In this document: positions 14,898 to 23,770 of the stretch, piece after piece
How positions within the stretch are numbered: position 1 is the stretch's first letter
How the letters are laid out: the number at the start of each line of letters is the position of its first letter
Assembly (NCBI RefSeq): GCF_027922185.1
Contig: NZ_BSFE01000002.1
Span: 434,001 to 498,000 of the forward strand
Source: Maricaulis virginensis
Lineage (GTDB): Bacteria; Pseudomonadota; Alphaproteobacteria; Caulobacterales; Maricaulaceae
Length of the DNA stretch: 64,000 nucleotides
Direction of reading: 5' to 3'
Notes under the pieces: generated by a model
Told to the model about the DNA's origin: nothing
Databases searched by the model: none
Seen by the model: the letters and a program-made list of their open reading frames with translations, nothing else
Translations under genes and position numbers: made by a program

Positions 14898-17800
14898 GCA
14901 CGCTTTTCTTCCGCTATTCGCGGCTGACCGCACTGGCCGTCATTCTGCTGGTCGCGGCGGGCCTGGGCGCCCTGATGTCGCTGGGCCGACAGGAAGACCC
15001 GTCGCTGACCGAGCGTTTCGGCACGGTGGTCACGGTCTTCCCAGGCGCTTCTGCCGAGCGCGTCGAGGCGCTGGTCACCGAACCGCTGGAAGATGCCATC
15101 CATGAACTCGCCGAGATCGGCGAGACCAGTTCCGACTCGCGCTCCGGCATTTCCGTCATCACGCTGGAAGTGCGCGAAGACCTCGGCCCGGCCGATGTCG
15201 ACCAGGCCTGGACGCTGATCCGCGAGCAGGTGGAAAGTGTGCGGTCGCAATTGCCGGCCGGTGCCGGTGCGCCCGATGTCGAGCGCCGCTATACCGGCGC
15301 GGCAACCCTGGTGGTTGCGCTGAGCTGGGACGGGCAGGGCGAGGAAAATCTCGCCATCCTGTCGCGCCTTGCCGACGATCTGGAAGCGCGGCTGCGCAAT
15401 CTCCCGGGCACCGAAGAGACCGAAGTCCACGGTGCTGTCGAAGAGGAAATCCGGGTCCTGGCCGATCCGGAAACCCTGGCTGCGCTGGGCCTGACCGTCG
15501 CCGACCTGGCGCGCCTGACCGCCAGCGCCGACGCCAAGGCACCGGCCGGCGAGCTGCGCTCCGACACGGTCGACCTCAATGTCGAGATCGCGGGCGAGTT
15601 CGACAGTCTCGACCGCATTCGCGCCATCGCCCTCGCCGAAGGCCCGAATGGCGAGTTCATCCGCGTCGGCGATGTCGCCGATGTCGAAAAGGGCGCGCGC
15701 ACGCCGGCCGCCTCGATGGGCTTCACCAACGGCCGGCGCGCCGTTTTCGTCACGGCGTTCCTGCAACCGGAATTGCGGGTCGACCAGTGGTCCGAGGCCG
15801 CCGACGCCGTCGTCGCCGACTTTGCCGCCTCCGTGCCCGGCATCCGGGTCGAGACGATTTTCCGCCAGGGCGATTATGTCGACGACCGGCTGCACGGGCT
15901 CGCCGGCGACCTGATGATGTCGGCGCTGATCGTGTTCGGTGTCCTGTTCGTGATGATGGGCTGGCGCGCGGCGCTGATCGTCGGCTCGGCCCTGCCGCTG
16001 ACCGTGCTGGCCGTTCTCCTGCTTACGCGGATCTATGACGAGCCTTTGCACCAGATGTCGGTGACGGGCCTGGTCGTCGCGCTCGGCCTGCTGATCGACA
16101 ATGCGATTGTCGTTGTCGACGAATACCGGCTGTTCCGGTCCCGCGGCGAGGCGCCGCTGGGGGCGCTGGACCATGCCGTGCGCCATCTGTTTGCGCCGCT
16201 CGCCGCTTCCACCCTGACCACGATCTTCGCCTTTGCCCCGATCGCCCTGATGCCCGGTGCGGCCGGCGAGTTCATTTCGATGATCGGCATTTCGGTGATC
16301 TTTGCTGTCGGAGCGTCCTTCATCCTGGCCATGACCGTGGTCGGCGCGTTTGCCGCCTGGTTCGACGATCCGGGACTGGCCGGCGCACCGCGCCGCTTCT
16401 GGCGGCACGGGCTGGGCGCGGGGCCGTTCGGCGGGCTCTATCGCAACATGCTCGACGCGATCACGGCGCGTCCCTGGACCGGTCTGGTCGCCGGACTGAT
16501 CCTGCCCGTCGCCGGCTTCGTGGCGGTCTCTACCCTGCCGATGCAATTCTTCCCGCCGACCGATCGCGACATGTTCCAGCTCGAACTGGAACTGCCGTCC
16601 TCGACCTCGATCGCCGAGACCCGCCGCCAGACCGAACGGGCGCGCGAGATCATCATGTCCTATGACGGCGTGGAGCGGGTCACCTGGACGATCGGCGAAA
16701 GCGGTCCGCGCACCTATTACAATGTGATGGGCAATCGCGAGGGCTCGCCCGGCTATGCCGCCGGTTTCGTCCACACCACGTCTGCCGAGGCGACGGCCCG
16801 CATCCTGCCCGAGCTGCAGCGCCGCGTGATGGCGGAGTTTCCGCAGGCCCGCTTCCTGACCCTGCCCTTCGAGCAGGGCCCCCCGATCCCGGCGCCGATC
16901 GAGCTCGTGCTCGTCGGCCCGGAACTGACCGAGCTCGATCGTCTTGGACACGAGATCCGCGGCGTTCTGAGCCAGACCCCCACGGTGACCCACACCCTGT
17001 CACGACTCGAAATGGGCGAACCTGTTGCCCGCATCATGGCGGATGAGGCTTCGGCCGAACTCGCCGGCGTTCGCCTCGCAGACCTTGCCAACCGTCTGCG
17101 CGGTGAACTGGATGGCGAGATCGGCGGCAGTGTCCTGGAAGGCATGGAGGAATTGCCCGTTCGCGTGATCGCCCAGGATGCGCGCCGGGCCAGCCTGTCT
17201 TCCGTTGCGGGTTCACCGCTGGCATCGCCGGGCGCCGACATTCTGGCGTCCCCCGTCGCGGCGCTCGGCGATGTCACTCTTGCCCCCCAGGTGGCGACCA
17301 TCCATCACGAGAACGGTCACCGGGTAAACACGGTGCTCGGCTTCCTGGAACCCTTCACCCTGCCGGCCCCCGCACTGGAGCATTTCTTCGCGGCGCTGGA
17401 CGAGGCCGATATCGTGCTGCCGCCCGGCTATGAGCTGCAGGTCGGCGGGGAAGCCGCCGAGCGTGGCGGCGCCATGGCCGATCTCTTCTCCACCGCGATC
17501 CCGCTGCTCGTGTTGATGATCGGATCGGTCGTGCTGGCCTTCAATTCCTTCCGCTTTGCCGGCGTTATCTTCGTCGTCGCCTTCCTGTCGGTCGGCCTGG
17601 CCATGTTCGGGGTCTGGCTGTTCGGCACGCCCCTGGGCTTCAACGCCATTGTCGGGTCGATGGGGCTGATGGGCCTGTCGATCAATGGTGCCATCGTCGT
17701 CCTGTCGGCCCTGCGCGCCGACCCGGCTTCCGTTGCGCTAGAGCCCGGCGCGGTCCAGGCGACTGTGATGGATGCCACGCGTCATATCCTCTCGACCACG

Positions 17801-18037
17801 CTGACAACCATCGGTGGTTTCGTGCCGCTCCTCCTGTCCGGCGACAGTTTCTGGCTGCCTTTCGCGTCGGCCATGGTCGGCGGGGTGGCGGGCTCGGCCA
17901 TCCTGGCACTCGTCTTCGCGCCGGCCGCTTTCGTGAAACTCTCCCGTCTGTCGGACAAGAAACGGCGGCTTCTGGACAGTCTGCGGCGTGAGCGGAGCCG
18001 GGCGCGCGGCTTGCCAGCGCTTGCCGAACAGGCCTAG
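14894..18037 (+). CDS. RND-superfamily efflux permease with atypical relay residues
   Basis: A 1047-aa inner-membrane RND transporter with TM1, a large periplasmic porter loop, TM2-6, a second loop and TM7-12. The TM4 signature reads GLLIDNAIVVVDEYR (Asp402, Asn403) where AcrB has two adjacent Asp. The TM10 position that holds the essential Lys940 in AcrB reads LSINGAIVVL (Asn931). Two of the classical proton-relay residues are therefore substituted, unlike the second RND pump at 51684. It belongs to the divergent TetR-adaptor-permease group and starts 4 nt inside the adaptor gene. The substrate is unknown; coupling may use other residues. Confidence 0.92.
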   Translation: MSTLFFRYSRLTALAVILLVAAGLGALMSLGRQEDPSLTERFGTVVTVFPGASAERVEALVTEPLEDAIHELAEIGETSSDSRSGISVITLEVREDLGPADVDQAWTLIREQVESVRSQLPAGAGAPDVERRYTGAATLVVALSWDGQGEENLAILSRLADDLEARLRNLPGTEETEVHGAVEEEIRVLADPETLAALGLTVADLARLTASADAKAPAGELRSDTVDLNVEIAGEFDSLDRIRAIALAEGPNGEFIRVGDVADVEKGARTPAASMGFTNGRRAVFVTAFLQPELRVDQWSEAADAVVADFAASVPGIRVETIFRQGDYVDDRLHGLAGDLMMSALIVFGVLFVMMGWRAALIVGSALPLTVLAVLLLTRIYDEPLHQMSVTGLVVALGLLIDNAIVVVDEYRLFRSRGEAPLGALDHAVRHLFAPLAASTLTTIFAFAPIALMPGAAGEFISMIGISVIFAVGASFILAMTVVGAFAAWFDDPGLAGAPRRFWRHGLGAGPFGGLYRNMLDAITARPWTGLVAGLILPVAGFVAVSTLPMQFFPPTDRDMFQLELELPSSTSIAETRRQTERAREIIMSYDGVERVTWTIGESGPRTYYNVMGNREGSPGYAAGFVHTTSAEATARILPELQRRVMAEFPQARFLTLPFEQGPPIPAPIELVLVGPELTELDRLGHEIRGVLSQTPTVTHTLSRLEMGEPVARIMADEASAELAGVRLADLANRLRGELDGEIGGSVLEGMEELPVRVIAQDARRASLSSVAGSPLASPGADILASPVAALGDVTLAPQVATIHHENGHRVNTVLGFLEPFTLPAPALEHFFAALDEADIVLPPGYELQVGGEAAERGGAMADLFSTAIPLLVLMIGSVVLAFNSFRFAGVIFVVAFLSVGLAMFGVWLFGTPLGFNAIVGSMGLMGLSINGAIVVLSALRADPASVALEPGAVQATVMDATRHILSTTLTTIGGFVPLLLSGDSFWLPFASAMVGGVAGSAILALVFAPAAFVKLSRLSDKKRRLLDSLRRERSRARGLPALAEQA

Positions 18038-18064
18038 AGCCCTTGCCCGGCAAGGGAGATGAGC

Positions 18065-18655
18065 ATGAACGGCACTCGTGGCCCATGGCAGGTCGGTGCC
18101 TCGCGCACCGTGTACGAGAACCCCTGGCTGCGTCTGACAGAGCATGACGTCACGCGGCCCGACGGTGAGCCCGGTCTTTACGGCGTGGTCGAGTTCGCCA
18201 ACCTGGCCATCGCCATCCTGCCGCTGTTCGAGGACGGGACGACCGTTCTGGTCGGCCAGCATCGTTTTCCCCAGGACAGGTATAGCTGGGAAATTCCCGA
18301 AGGCGGCGGGCCGCTGGACGTGCCGCCGCTGGACAGCGCCCGGCGCGAGCTGAAAGAGGAGACCGGGCTCGAGGCCGCGAATTGGCGCGAGATCCTGCGC
18401 ATGGACCTCTCGAATTCGGTCACCGACGAGGAAGCGATCGGCTATATCGCGACGGGCCTGACGCAGGGCGAGGCGGCGCCGGAAGGCACCGAAGTGCTGC
18501 AGACCCGGCGTGTCCCGTTCCGCATGGCGCTTCACGAAGCCGTGTCGGGACGCATCACGGATGCCTTGACGGTAGCGATGCTGCTGCGCGCATACTACAT
18601 GGCCCGGGAGGGTGAGCTGGACGAGACGCTGGCTGCCGCCATGTTGCAGAGATAG
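18065..18655 (+). CDS. Nudix hydrolase (ADP-ribose pyrophosphatase-like)
   Basis: A 196-aa hydrolase from the ATG at 18065, which sits 6 nt after the GGGAG ribosome site; the in-frame ATG at 18059 abuts that site. The Nudix box is GGGPLDVPPLDSARRELKEETGL (about residues 79-101). The REL-KEETGL metal-binding half is intact, but the first conserved Glu of the box is Val. The flanking pattern (NPWLRLTEHDVTRPDGEPGLYGVVEF and EIPEGG) matches ADP-ribose pyrophosphatases. It precedes cysE with a 16-nt gap and may be co-transcribed with it. Confidence 0.88.
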   Translation: MNGTRGPWQVGASRTVYENPWLRLTEHDVTRPDGEPGLYGVVEFANLAIAILPLFEDGTTVLVGQHRFPQDRYSWEIPEGGGPLDVPPLDSARRELKEETGLEAANWREILRMDLSNSVTDEEAIGYIATGLTQGEAAPEGTEVLQTRRVPFRMALHEAVSGRITDALTVAMLLRAYYMAREGELDETLAAAMLQR

Positions 18656-18671
18656 GCGCGAGGAGAGAGCG

Positions 18672-19499
18672 ATGTCGCTCACCAATGTCGAAACCGCGGT
18701 CGACGCCCGTACAGGGGTGGACAAGCTCTGGGCGCGCTTGCGCGTCGAAGCCGCCTCGGCGGCCGCCGAGGAGCCGATCCTCGCCAGCTTCCTGAACGCG
18801 GCCATTCTGCGCCACGACAAGTTTGCCCATGCGCTGGCCTATCGTATCGCTTCGAAGATGGCAGACGCCCAGCTCGATTCCATGCTGGCCCGCGATGTCG
18901 CCGAAGAGGCCATTGAGGGCGATCCGCAGATCGTCGCCCAGGCGGCCGCCGACATGATCGCGGTCGACGAGCGCGACCCCGCCTGTCTCTCGCTGCTGCA
19001 GCCCTTCCTTTATTTCAAGGGCTACCACGCCCTGCAGGCCCACCGCATCGCCCACTGGCTGTGGAAGCAGGGCCGGCAGACCCTGGCTTTCCACCTGCAG
19101 AGCCGGGTCGGCGAACGCTTCGGCCTCGATATCCACCCCGCCGCCCGGATCGGCAGCGGCGTGATGTTCGACCATGCCACCTCGGTCGTGATCGGCGAGA
19201 CCGCCGTGGTCGGCGATGATTGCTCCATCCTGCACGAGGTGACACTCGGCGGCACGGGTGCGGCCCATGAAGACCGTCACCCGAAAATCGGCAAGGGCGT
19301 GCTGATCGGCGCCGGTGCCCGCGTGCTGGGCAATATCGCGGTGGGTGACGGTGCCCGGATCGCGGCGGGCTCGGTGGTGCTGGAACCGGTTCCGGCCGGC
19401 TGCACCGTGGCCGGTGTGCCGGCCAGGATTGTCGGCAAATGCGCCTGCAAGGAGCCGGCAAAGAGCATGGACCAGAGCCTGCCCCAGGGCTCCGGCTGA
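18672..19499 (+). CDS. cysE: Serine O-acetyltransferase
   Basis: A 275-aa enzyme that acetylates L-serine with acetyl-CoA, the first committed step of cysteine synthesis. The N-terminal helical domain (LWARLRVEAASAAAEEPILASFLNAAIL...) leads to LQPFLYFKGYHALQAHRIAHWLW. The left-handed beta-helix follows with FGLDIHPAARIGSGVMFDHATSVVIGETAVVGDDCSILHEVTLGGTG and VAGVPARIVG. The catalytic His of HPAARIG and His of FDHATS are present. The start at 18672 follows GGAGAGAG. The full length matches CysE rather than the short NifP forms. Confidence 0.96.
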   Translation: MSLTNVETAVDARTGVDKLWARLRVEAASAAAEEPILASFLNAAILRHDKFAHALAYRIASKMADAQLDSMLARDVAEEAIEGDPQIVAQAAADMIAVDERDPACLSLLQPFLYFKGYHALQAHRIAHWLWKQGRQTLAFHLQSRVGERFGLDIHPAARIGSGVMFDHATSVVIGETAVVGDDCSILHEVTLGGTGAAHEDRHPKIGKGVLIGAGARVLGNIAVGDGARIAAGSVVLEPVPAGCTVAGVPARIVGKCACKEPAKSMDQSLPQGSG

Positions 19500-19506
19500 G
19501 CGTCTC

Positions 19507-19824
19507 GTGGCGATCGACTATGCCGGACACTGCCGTCTGTCGGTGGCTGAAGCGCGGATGCGTATCGCCGAGGCCCGGCAGGCGCATCCGGACTGGTTCG
19601 ATTTTCCCTTCCGTCTGACAGAGCCCCGCGCCCTGCGGAATTTCGACGCCGAGATCGCCCGCGAATTCGGCATCGAGGCAAAGAGCCGCTTCACCCTGTT
19701 CGTGCAGGACAAGGAGAAGCTGGACGGTCTTGAGGACGCGCTGGACTATCTCTATGCCCTGTTCGGTCCGGACAATCTGGTCCTGACCTGGGGACTGGAC
19801 ACCATCCGTCCGCCGCGCGGCTAG
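19507..19824 (+). CDS. Conserved small protein of unknown function
   Basis: A 105-aa acidic protein with a likely GTG start at 19507, 8 nt after the cysE stop, so translation is probably coupled. The visible sequence is VAIDYAGHCRLSVAEARMRIAEARQAHPDWFDFPFRLTEP... with a helical DGLEDALDYLYALFGPDN end. There is no signal peptide or membrane segment and no recognised domain. An upstream in-frame start inside cysE would give 169 aa, but the extra part has the composition of a wrong-frame translation of cysE. The last 4 nt overlap the convergent toxin gene. Confidence 0.65.
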   Translation: MAIDYAGHCRLSVAEARMRIAEARQAHPDWFDFPFRLTEPRALRNFDAEIAREFGIEAKSRFTLFVQDKEKLDGLEDALDYLYALFGPDNLVLTWGLDTIRPPRG

Positions 19825-20126
19825 GCGTCGTCTGGAAGCTGGCGTTCATGGAGTAGCCTGAGGACGTGGATCGTGTCGTCCTCGATCGTGTAGATGGCGT
19901 AGTGACTTCTTATGCTCAATGCCCGCCTGTTTGGGGGAAGCTGGTGTGAGCGGCGGCCAACGCGCGGGAAGTGTTTCAGCTGCTCAAGCGCCGTGATGAT
20001 TTCGTCGATGTACTGAACAGCCTTCGGCTCACCGAAATGCGCGCATGTGTATGAGAATATCCTGTCGAGATCTGTTCGGGCTTGGCTACTCAGACGGAGT
20101 TTCACGGCGTTTTGTCCCGGTAACAT
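19821..20126 (-). CDS. ParE/RelE-family toxin
   Basis: About 101 aa. The family pattern is plain: VKLRLSSQARTDLDRIFSYTCAHFGEPKAVQYIDEIITALEQLKHFPRVGRRS, then RRALSIRSHYAIYTIEDDTIHVLRLLHERQ. The start is uncertain: ATG at 20126 (41-nt overlap with the antitoxin) or GTG at 20105 (20-nt overlap, giving the usual VKLRLS beginning). Downstream of and overlapping a ParD-like antitoxin, it forms a complete type II module whose protein differs clearly from the toxin at 56-361. Confidence 0.87.
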   Translation of the reverse strand: MLPGQNAVKLRLSSQARTDLDRIFSYTCAHFGEPKAVQYIDEIITALEQLKHFPRVGRRSHQLPPNRRALSIRSHYAIYTIEDDTIHVLRLLHERQLPDDA

Positions 20127-20364
20127 CCTCGAAAAGCTTGTCGAAATCCGCCTTCGAGCTCAGCTCGGTAAACTGCCCCGCCTCGATCTCGGCTTCGGCG
20201 ACGGCGAGCATGGATCTCAGGTCTTCCAGCTTGCGCTGGTTCTCCTGGTCGCGCCGGATCAGGTCGCGGACATATTCGCTCTCGTTGGAATAGCGGCCCT
20301 TGGCCAGCTGTTCGGCAATCCACTGGCCCATCTCGTCGGGCATCGACACGGTCTTGCGGATCAT
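20086..20364 (-). CDS. ParD-like antitoxin (ribbon-helix-helix)
   Basis: A 92-aa antitoxin with a strong AGGAG site before the ATG at 20364. The N-terminal ribbon-helix-helix reads MIRKTVSMPDEMGQWIAEQLAKGRYSNESEYVRDLIRRDQENQRKLEDL, the classic ParD/CopG_antitoxin pattern. A charged helical tail (EIEAGQFTELSSKADFDKLFEDVTGTKRRE) would wrap the toxin. As the first gene of the pair it should bind its own promoter as an RHH dimer and neutralise the toxin encoded at 19821-20126. Confidence 0.9.
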   Translation of the reverse strand: MIRKTVSMPDEMGQWIAEQLAKGRYSNESEYVRDLIRRDQENQRKLEDLRSMLAVAEAEIEAGQFTELSSKADFDKLFEDVTGTKRRETPSE

Positions 20365-20534
20365 GGGCTTGCTCCTTTGCGGCGAGCCTACCATGTATGA
20401 ATAGTTCATACGACCGCCGCCCGGGGCCGCATAGCCCGGTCCTGCGCACCTTCGCCAACACCCGCTGACTGGACGTGAGCCCCCTTTGTGGGGTTAGTTG
20501 GCGCGAACTTCGAATCCCGACCGGAGAAATCCCC

Positions 20535-20759
20535 GTGAACAAGAACATGACGCAACTCGAAGCGGCCAAGCTTCAGATGTTCCTCCAGGCCAAGCTGAAC
20601 CCCGAACTGGTCGTGCAGTGCCGCAACCGTCCGGACGAGTGCGCCGAAATCCACATTGCCGACGAATGCTTGGGCGTGGTCTCGAAGATCATCGATGAGG
20701 GCGAGACGTCCTATTCCTTCGAAATCACCATCCTGGACATCGACCTGGAAGATCTTTGA
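20535..20759 (+). CDS. DUF3126 family protein
   Basis: A 74-aa protein with a GTG start at 20535, seven nt after GGAGA. It matches the small alphaproteobacterial DUF3126 family in length and pattern: an N-terminal helix with QLEAAKLQMFLQAKLNP, a central ECAEIHIADECLGVVSKIIDEGE and the invariant-looking end FEITILDIDLEDL. Function is unknown. Its stop overlaps the TTG start of the osmoprotectant ABC ATPase by 4 nt, which couples it to that operon. Confidence 0.85.
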   Translation: MNKNMTQLEAAKLQMFLQAKLNPELVVQCRNRPDECAEIHIADECLGVVSKIIDEGETSYSFEITILDIDLEDL

Positions 20760-21535
20760 TCGATCCGGCGCGCCCCGTTCTCGATATCCGGGCGGTCTGC
20801 AAGACCTATCCCGGCGGTGTCGAGGCCGTGCGGCGCGTCTCGCTCCAGGTCGGGCGCGGCGAATTGCTGGCCCTGGCGGGCGAGTCCGGCTGCGGCAAGA
20901 CCACCGTGCTGAAAATGATCAACCGCCTGGAGGATGCTTCGGGCGGTTTGATTTTTTACGAGGGCGAGGATATCGCCGGGCGCGACCCGGTCGCGCTGCG
21001 CCGCGAGATCGGCTGGGTGATGCAGGGCGACGGCCTGTTTCCGCACCTCACCGTGCGCGAGAATGTCGCCATCATTCCCCGGCTGCTCGGATGGACCGCC
21101 GACGAGATTGGCGACCGCGTCGTTGAAATGCTGGACTTGGTTCGGCTACCGATCATCGAGTACGCAGACCGCTATCCGGCCGAACTGTCCGGCGGCCAGC
21201 GGCAGCGCGTCGGCTTCGCACGGGCCCTGGCGGGACGGCCGGACCTCCTCTTGATGGACGAGCCCTTCAGCGCGCTCGATCCGATCACGCGCGACACCCT
21301 GCAGCAGGAATTCCGAAGTCTTCAGGCCGAGCTGGGCTTCAGCGCCGTAATGGTCACGCACGATATGGCAGAAGCGCTGATCATGGCCGACCGGATCGCG
21401 GTGATGGCCGATGGCGAGATCGTCCAGCACGGCACACCGTCGGAGCTCCTTGCGAATCCGGCCAGCGATTATGTCTCCGGCCTGCTGGAAACCCCGCGCC
21501 GCCAGATGCGGGCGATCCGGGAGCTCGGCGCATGA
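20756..21535 (+). CDS. Osmoprotectant ABC transporter ATP-binding protein (OpuCA/ProV-like)
   Basis: A 259-aa cytoplasmic ATPase. The Walker A motif is GESGCGKTT (residues 42-50), the Q-loop lies in REIGWVMQGDGLFPHLT, the signature is AELSGGQRQRVGFARAL, Walker B is LLLMDEPFSALDP and the switch His is in VMVTHDMAEAL. The GDGLFPHLTVRENV stretch and the pairing with an OpuB-type permease mark it as a glycine-betaine/choline-type importer. The C-terminal CBS pair present in OpuCA proteins is missing, so ionic-strength gating through CBS is unlikely. The TTG start overlaps the DUF3126 stop; no ATG fits the domain. Confidence 0.9.
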   Translation: MIDPARPVLDIRAVCKTYPGGVEAVRRVSLQVGRGELLALAGESGCGKTTVLKMINRLEDASGGLIFYEGEDIAGRDPVALRREIGWVMQGDGLFPHLTVRENVAIIPRLLGWTADEIGDRVVEMLDLVRLPIIEYADRYPAELSGGQRQRVGFARALAGRPDLLLMDEPFSALDPITRDTLQQEFRSLQAELGFSAVMVTHDMAEALIMADRIAVMADGEIVQHGTPSELLANPASDYVSGLLETPRRQMRAIRELGA

Positions 21536-21558
21536 GGGAGATGCGTCGGCTGCTCTTG

Positions 21559-21702
21559 TCCTTCCCCTTGATGGGGAAGGGGGACCGCGCCGCAAGCGTG
21601 GTGGATGGGGTGACCTCGGCTGGAGCCAGAAAGCGCTTTGCGCTTTCACCCCTTCCGACCCGAAGCTCTGCTTCGGTCCACCTTCCCCGTCGAGGGGAAG
21701 GA
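21559..21702. mobile_element. Palindromic MITE/REP-like element with terminal inverted repeats
   Basis: A 144-bp insertion-like element fills the gap between the ABC ATPase and its permease. The two ends, TCCTTCCCC...GGGGAAGG at 21559-21586 and the inverse at 21675-21702, match at about 24 of 28 positions. Each end is itself a hairpin (CTTCCCC/GGGGAAG). There is no coding capacity. Relatives lie at 29241 (one end) and 33155-33330. It may also affect expression of the downstream permease through RNA structure. Confidence 0.7.
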
Positions 21703-21713
21703 CGGAGCGCAGC

Positions 21714-23273
21714 ATGAACGCCAATTTCGCCGAGCGCCTGGCCGAGTTGCCGCAATACCTGTCGGCCCATGTCGTGCTGTCGATGTGCGCCTTGCTGGCG
21801 GGGATCGTGCTGAGCATTCCGCTGGGTATCCAGGCCGCCCGGCGGCCACGGCTCGCAGCCGCGACGCTCAATGCTGCCAGCGTGATCCAGACGATTCCCG
21901 GTCTGGCGTTGCTGGCGCTGATGGTGCCGCTGCTGGGCGGGCGGATCGGCTTTTTGCCGGCCTTCATCGCGCTGATGCTCTATTCGGTGCTGCCGATCCT
22001 GCGCAACACGATTGTCGGTCTGCAGGGTATCGAGCCGCAGATCCGCGAAGCCGCGCGCGGTATCGGGCTGACCGACCGCCAGCGCCTGTGGCAGATCGAA
22101 CTGCCGCTGGCCCTGCCGGTCATCGTCGCCGGATTGCGTACGGCGACGGTCTGGGTGGTGGGTGCGGCAACGCTGGCAACACCCGTCGGCGCAACGAGCC
22201 TGGGCAATTACATCTTCGCCGGCCTGCAGACGCGCAACTGGCTGTCGGTCCTGTTCGGCTGCGTGTTCGCGGCCGGGCTCGCCATCGTGCTCGACCAGGC
22301 CATCCGCCTGCTGGAGATCGCGACCCGCGACCGGCGGCGCGGCCTCGCCATCGGAGTGGGCGTCTTCCTTGCCGTTCTCGTTGCGGCGTCCATCGCGCCC
22401 CGCTTCGTGCCGCCGGGGCAGGCCGGGACTGTCGCCGCCGGCGAATCCCCCGGCGCTGTCCAGAACATTGCCGGCCAGACTGTGACGATCGGCTCCAAGG
22501 CCTTCACCGAGCAGTACATTCTCGGCGCCCTGATGCAGCGCAGGCTGGAAGAGGCGGGGGCCCGGGTGGTCCGCCGCGACAATCTCGGCTCGACCATCGC
22601 GTTCGATGCCCTGCGCAGCGGCGAGATCGATGTCTATATCGATTATACCGGCACGATCTGGGCGACGGTGATGAACCGGTCCGAACCGGCCGGCCGATAC
22701 CGCATGTTCACCGAGATGTCGGCCTGGCTGTGGGTCGAGCACGGCATCCTCACCCTGGGGCGGCTGGGCTTCGAGAATGCCTATGGTTTTGCCGTCAGCC
22801 GCGAATTTTCCGAAGCCCAAGGCGTGGACAGTCTTGACGATCTGTCCGCCATTGCCGGGGATCTGACTGTGGGCGGCGACCCGGAAGTCTTCGCCCGGTC
22901 GGAATGGACCGCGACGCGCGATGTCTATGGTCTGGGCGCAGCCCGCACACGTTCGATGGACAACACCTTCCTGTATGCCGCCGCGCACGACGGGCAGGTG
23001 GATGTGATCACCGCCTACACGACGGACGGGCGAATCGCGGCGTTCGACCTGACCGTGCTCGACGATCCGCGCGGTGTGCTGCCGCCCTATGATGCGGTGA
23101 TCCTGGTGTCACCGCAGGCGGCTCAACGGCCCGGGCTTGCCGCTGCGCTGGGGCCGCTGGTCGGCGCCATTGACGATGATGCCATGCGCGAGGCCAATCG
23201 GCGGGTCGATCTCGACGGGGACACGCCCGCCGGGGCGGCGGCCTGGCTGGATGAACGAATCGCGGAGCAATGA
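21714..23273 (+). CDS. Osmoprotectant ABC permease fused to substrate-binding protein
   Basis: A 519-aa protein. Residues 1-245 form an OpuCB/ProW-type permease with about six membrane helices and the coupling loop IEPQIREAARGIGLTDRQRLWQIELPLALPVI. Residues about 255-519, after a last helix, form an OpuAC/ProX-type binding domain (QTVTIGSKAFTEQYILGALMQRRLEEAG ... GEIDVYIDYTGTIWATVM ... FLYAAAHDGQVDVITAYTTDGRI) tethered to the outer face. The start at 21714 has GGACGGAGCGC upstream and follows the palindromic element. With the upstream ATPase it makes a complete importer for betaine, choline or similar compatible solutes. Confidence 0.93.
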   Translation: MNANFAERLAELPQYLSAHVVLSMCALLAGIVLSIPLGIQAARRPRLAAATLNAASVIQTIPGLALLALMVPLLGGRIGFLPAFIALMLYSVLPILRNTIVGLQGIEPQIREAARGIGLTDRQRLWQIELPLALPVIVAGLRTATVWVVGAATLATPVGATSLGNYIFAGLQTRNWLSVLFGCVFAAGLAIVLDQAIRLLEIATRDRRRGLAIGVGVFLAVLVAASIAPRFVPPGQAGTVAAGESPGAVQNIAGQTVTIGSKAFTEQYILGALMQRRLEEAGARVVRRDNLGSTIAFDALRSGEIDVYIDYTGTIWATVMNRSEPAGRYRMFTEMSAWLWVEHGILTLGRLGFENAYGFAVSREFSEAQGVDSLDDLSAIAGDLTVGGDPEVFARSEWTATRDVYGLGAARTRSMDNTFLYAAAHDGQVDVITAYTTDGRIAAFDLTVLDDPRGVLPPYDAVILVSPQAAQRPGLAAALGPLVGAIDDDAMREANRRVDLDGDTPAGAAAWLDERIAEQ

Positions 23274-23770
23274 TGAGCGGGTTTTATGCCCATGGCCGTC
23301 TTCAGGATGCCGAATGGCTGATGCGCGCCTGCATGATTCTCAATCGCGACCGGCCGTCCCATGCCGATCCGGTGGATGAGGACACGCCGCTGAACCAGGT
23401 CTATGCGCGCCAGTCGGCCGAGTTCGAGGACCTGCTCGCCCAGATCGATCCGGAAGGCGATATCGATCGCGGCATTTTCCCGGTGCTGGCCTTCTTCACG
23501 GCGTCCGAAGGCTGGCCGGTGGATATCATCTTCGCCATCGTTGCGGCCCTGGGCGTCTGGCTCTTCCTGCCCGACTGGTATGGCGTGGCCAACTACGTTG
23601 CCTATCTGGCGATCGCGGGCTTCGTGGCGATCCAGTATCTGCGGGCCCGCCGCCGCCGCGAACGCGCCCGGGCGGAAATGATCCGCCTGCGTCTCGATCC
23701 GGAGAAAGAGCATCCGCTGACGCTGCGCATACTGGTGCGCTATCGCAGGCTGCCCGTGACACTGCATTGA
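23270..23770 (+). CDS. Membrane protein of unknown function
   Basis: A 166-aa protein whose ATG overlaps the transporter stop by 4 nt, so it is probably the last gene of the osmoprotectant operon. A soluble N-terminus (residues 1-80) contains DRGIFPVLAFF. Two hydrophobic helices follow (about 84-101 and 107-125), then a basic juxtamembrane stretch RARRRRERARAEM and a short cytoplasmic tail. No family is recognised. Confidence 0.72.
   Translation: MMSGFYAHGRLQDAEWLMRACMILNRDRPSHADPVDEDTPLNQVYARQSAEFEDLLAQIDPEGDIDRGIFPVLAFFTASEGWPVDIIFAIVAALGVWLFLPDWYGVANYVAYLAIAGFVAIQYLRARRRRERARAEMIRLRLDPEKEHPLTLRILVRYRRLPVTLH

Noticed and set aside
14732..16993. A 753-codon open frame on the minus strand across the RND adaptor and permease
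   Set aside because: It is antisense to two genes with full domain matches, and its composition (Gly/Asp/Arg/Gln-rich, no motifs) is that of a wrong-strand translation in high-GC DNA.
21381..22988. A 535-codon minus-strand frame over the osmoprotectant genes
   Set aside because: Antisense shadow of the ABC ATPase and fused permease; no ribosome site, no recognisable domain.
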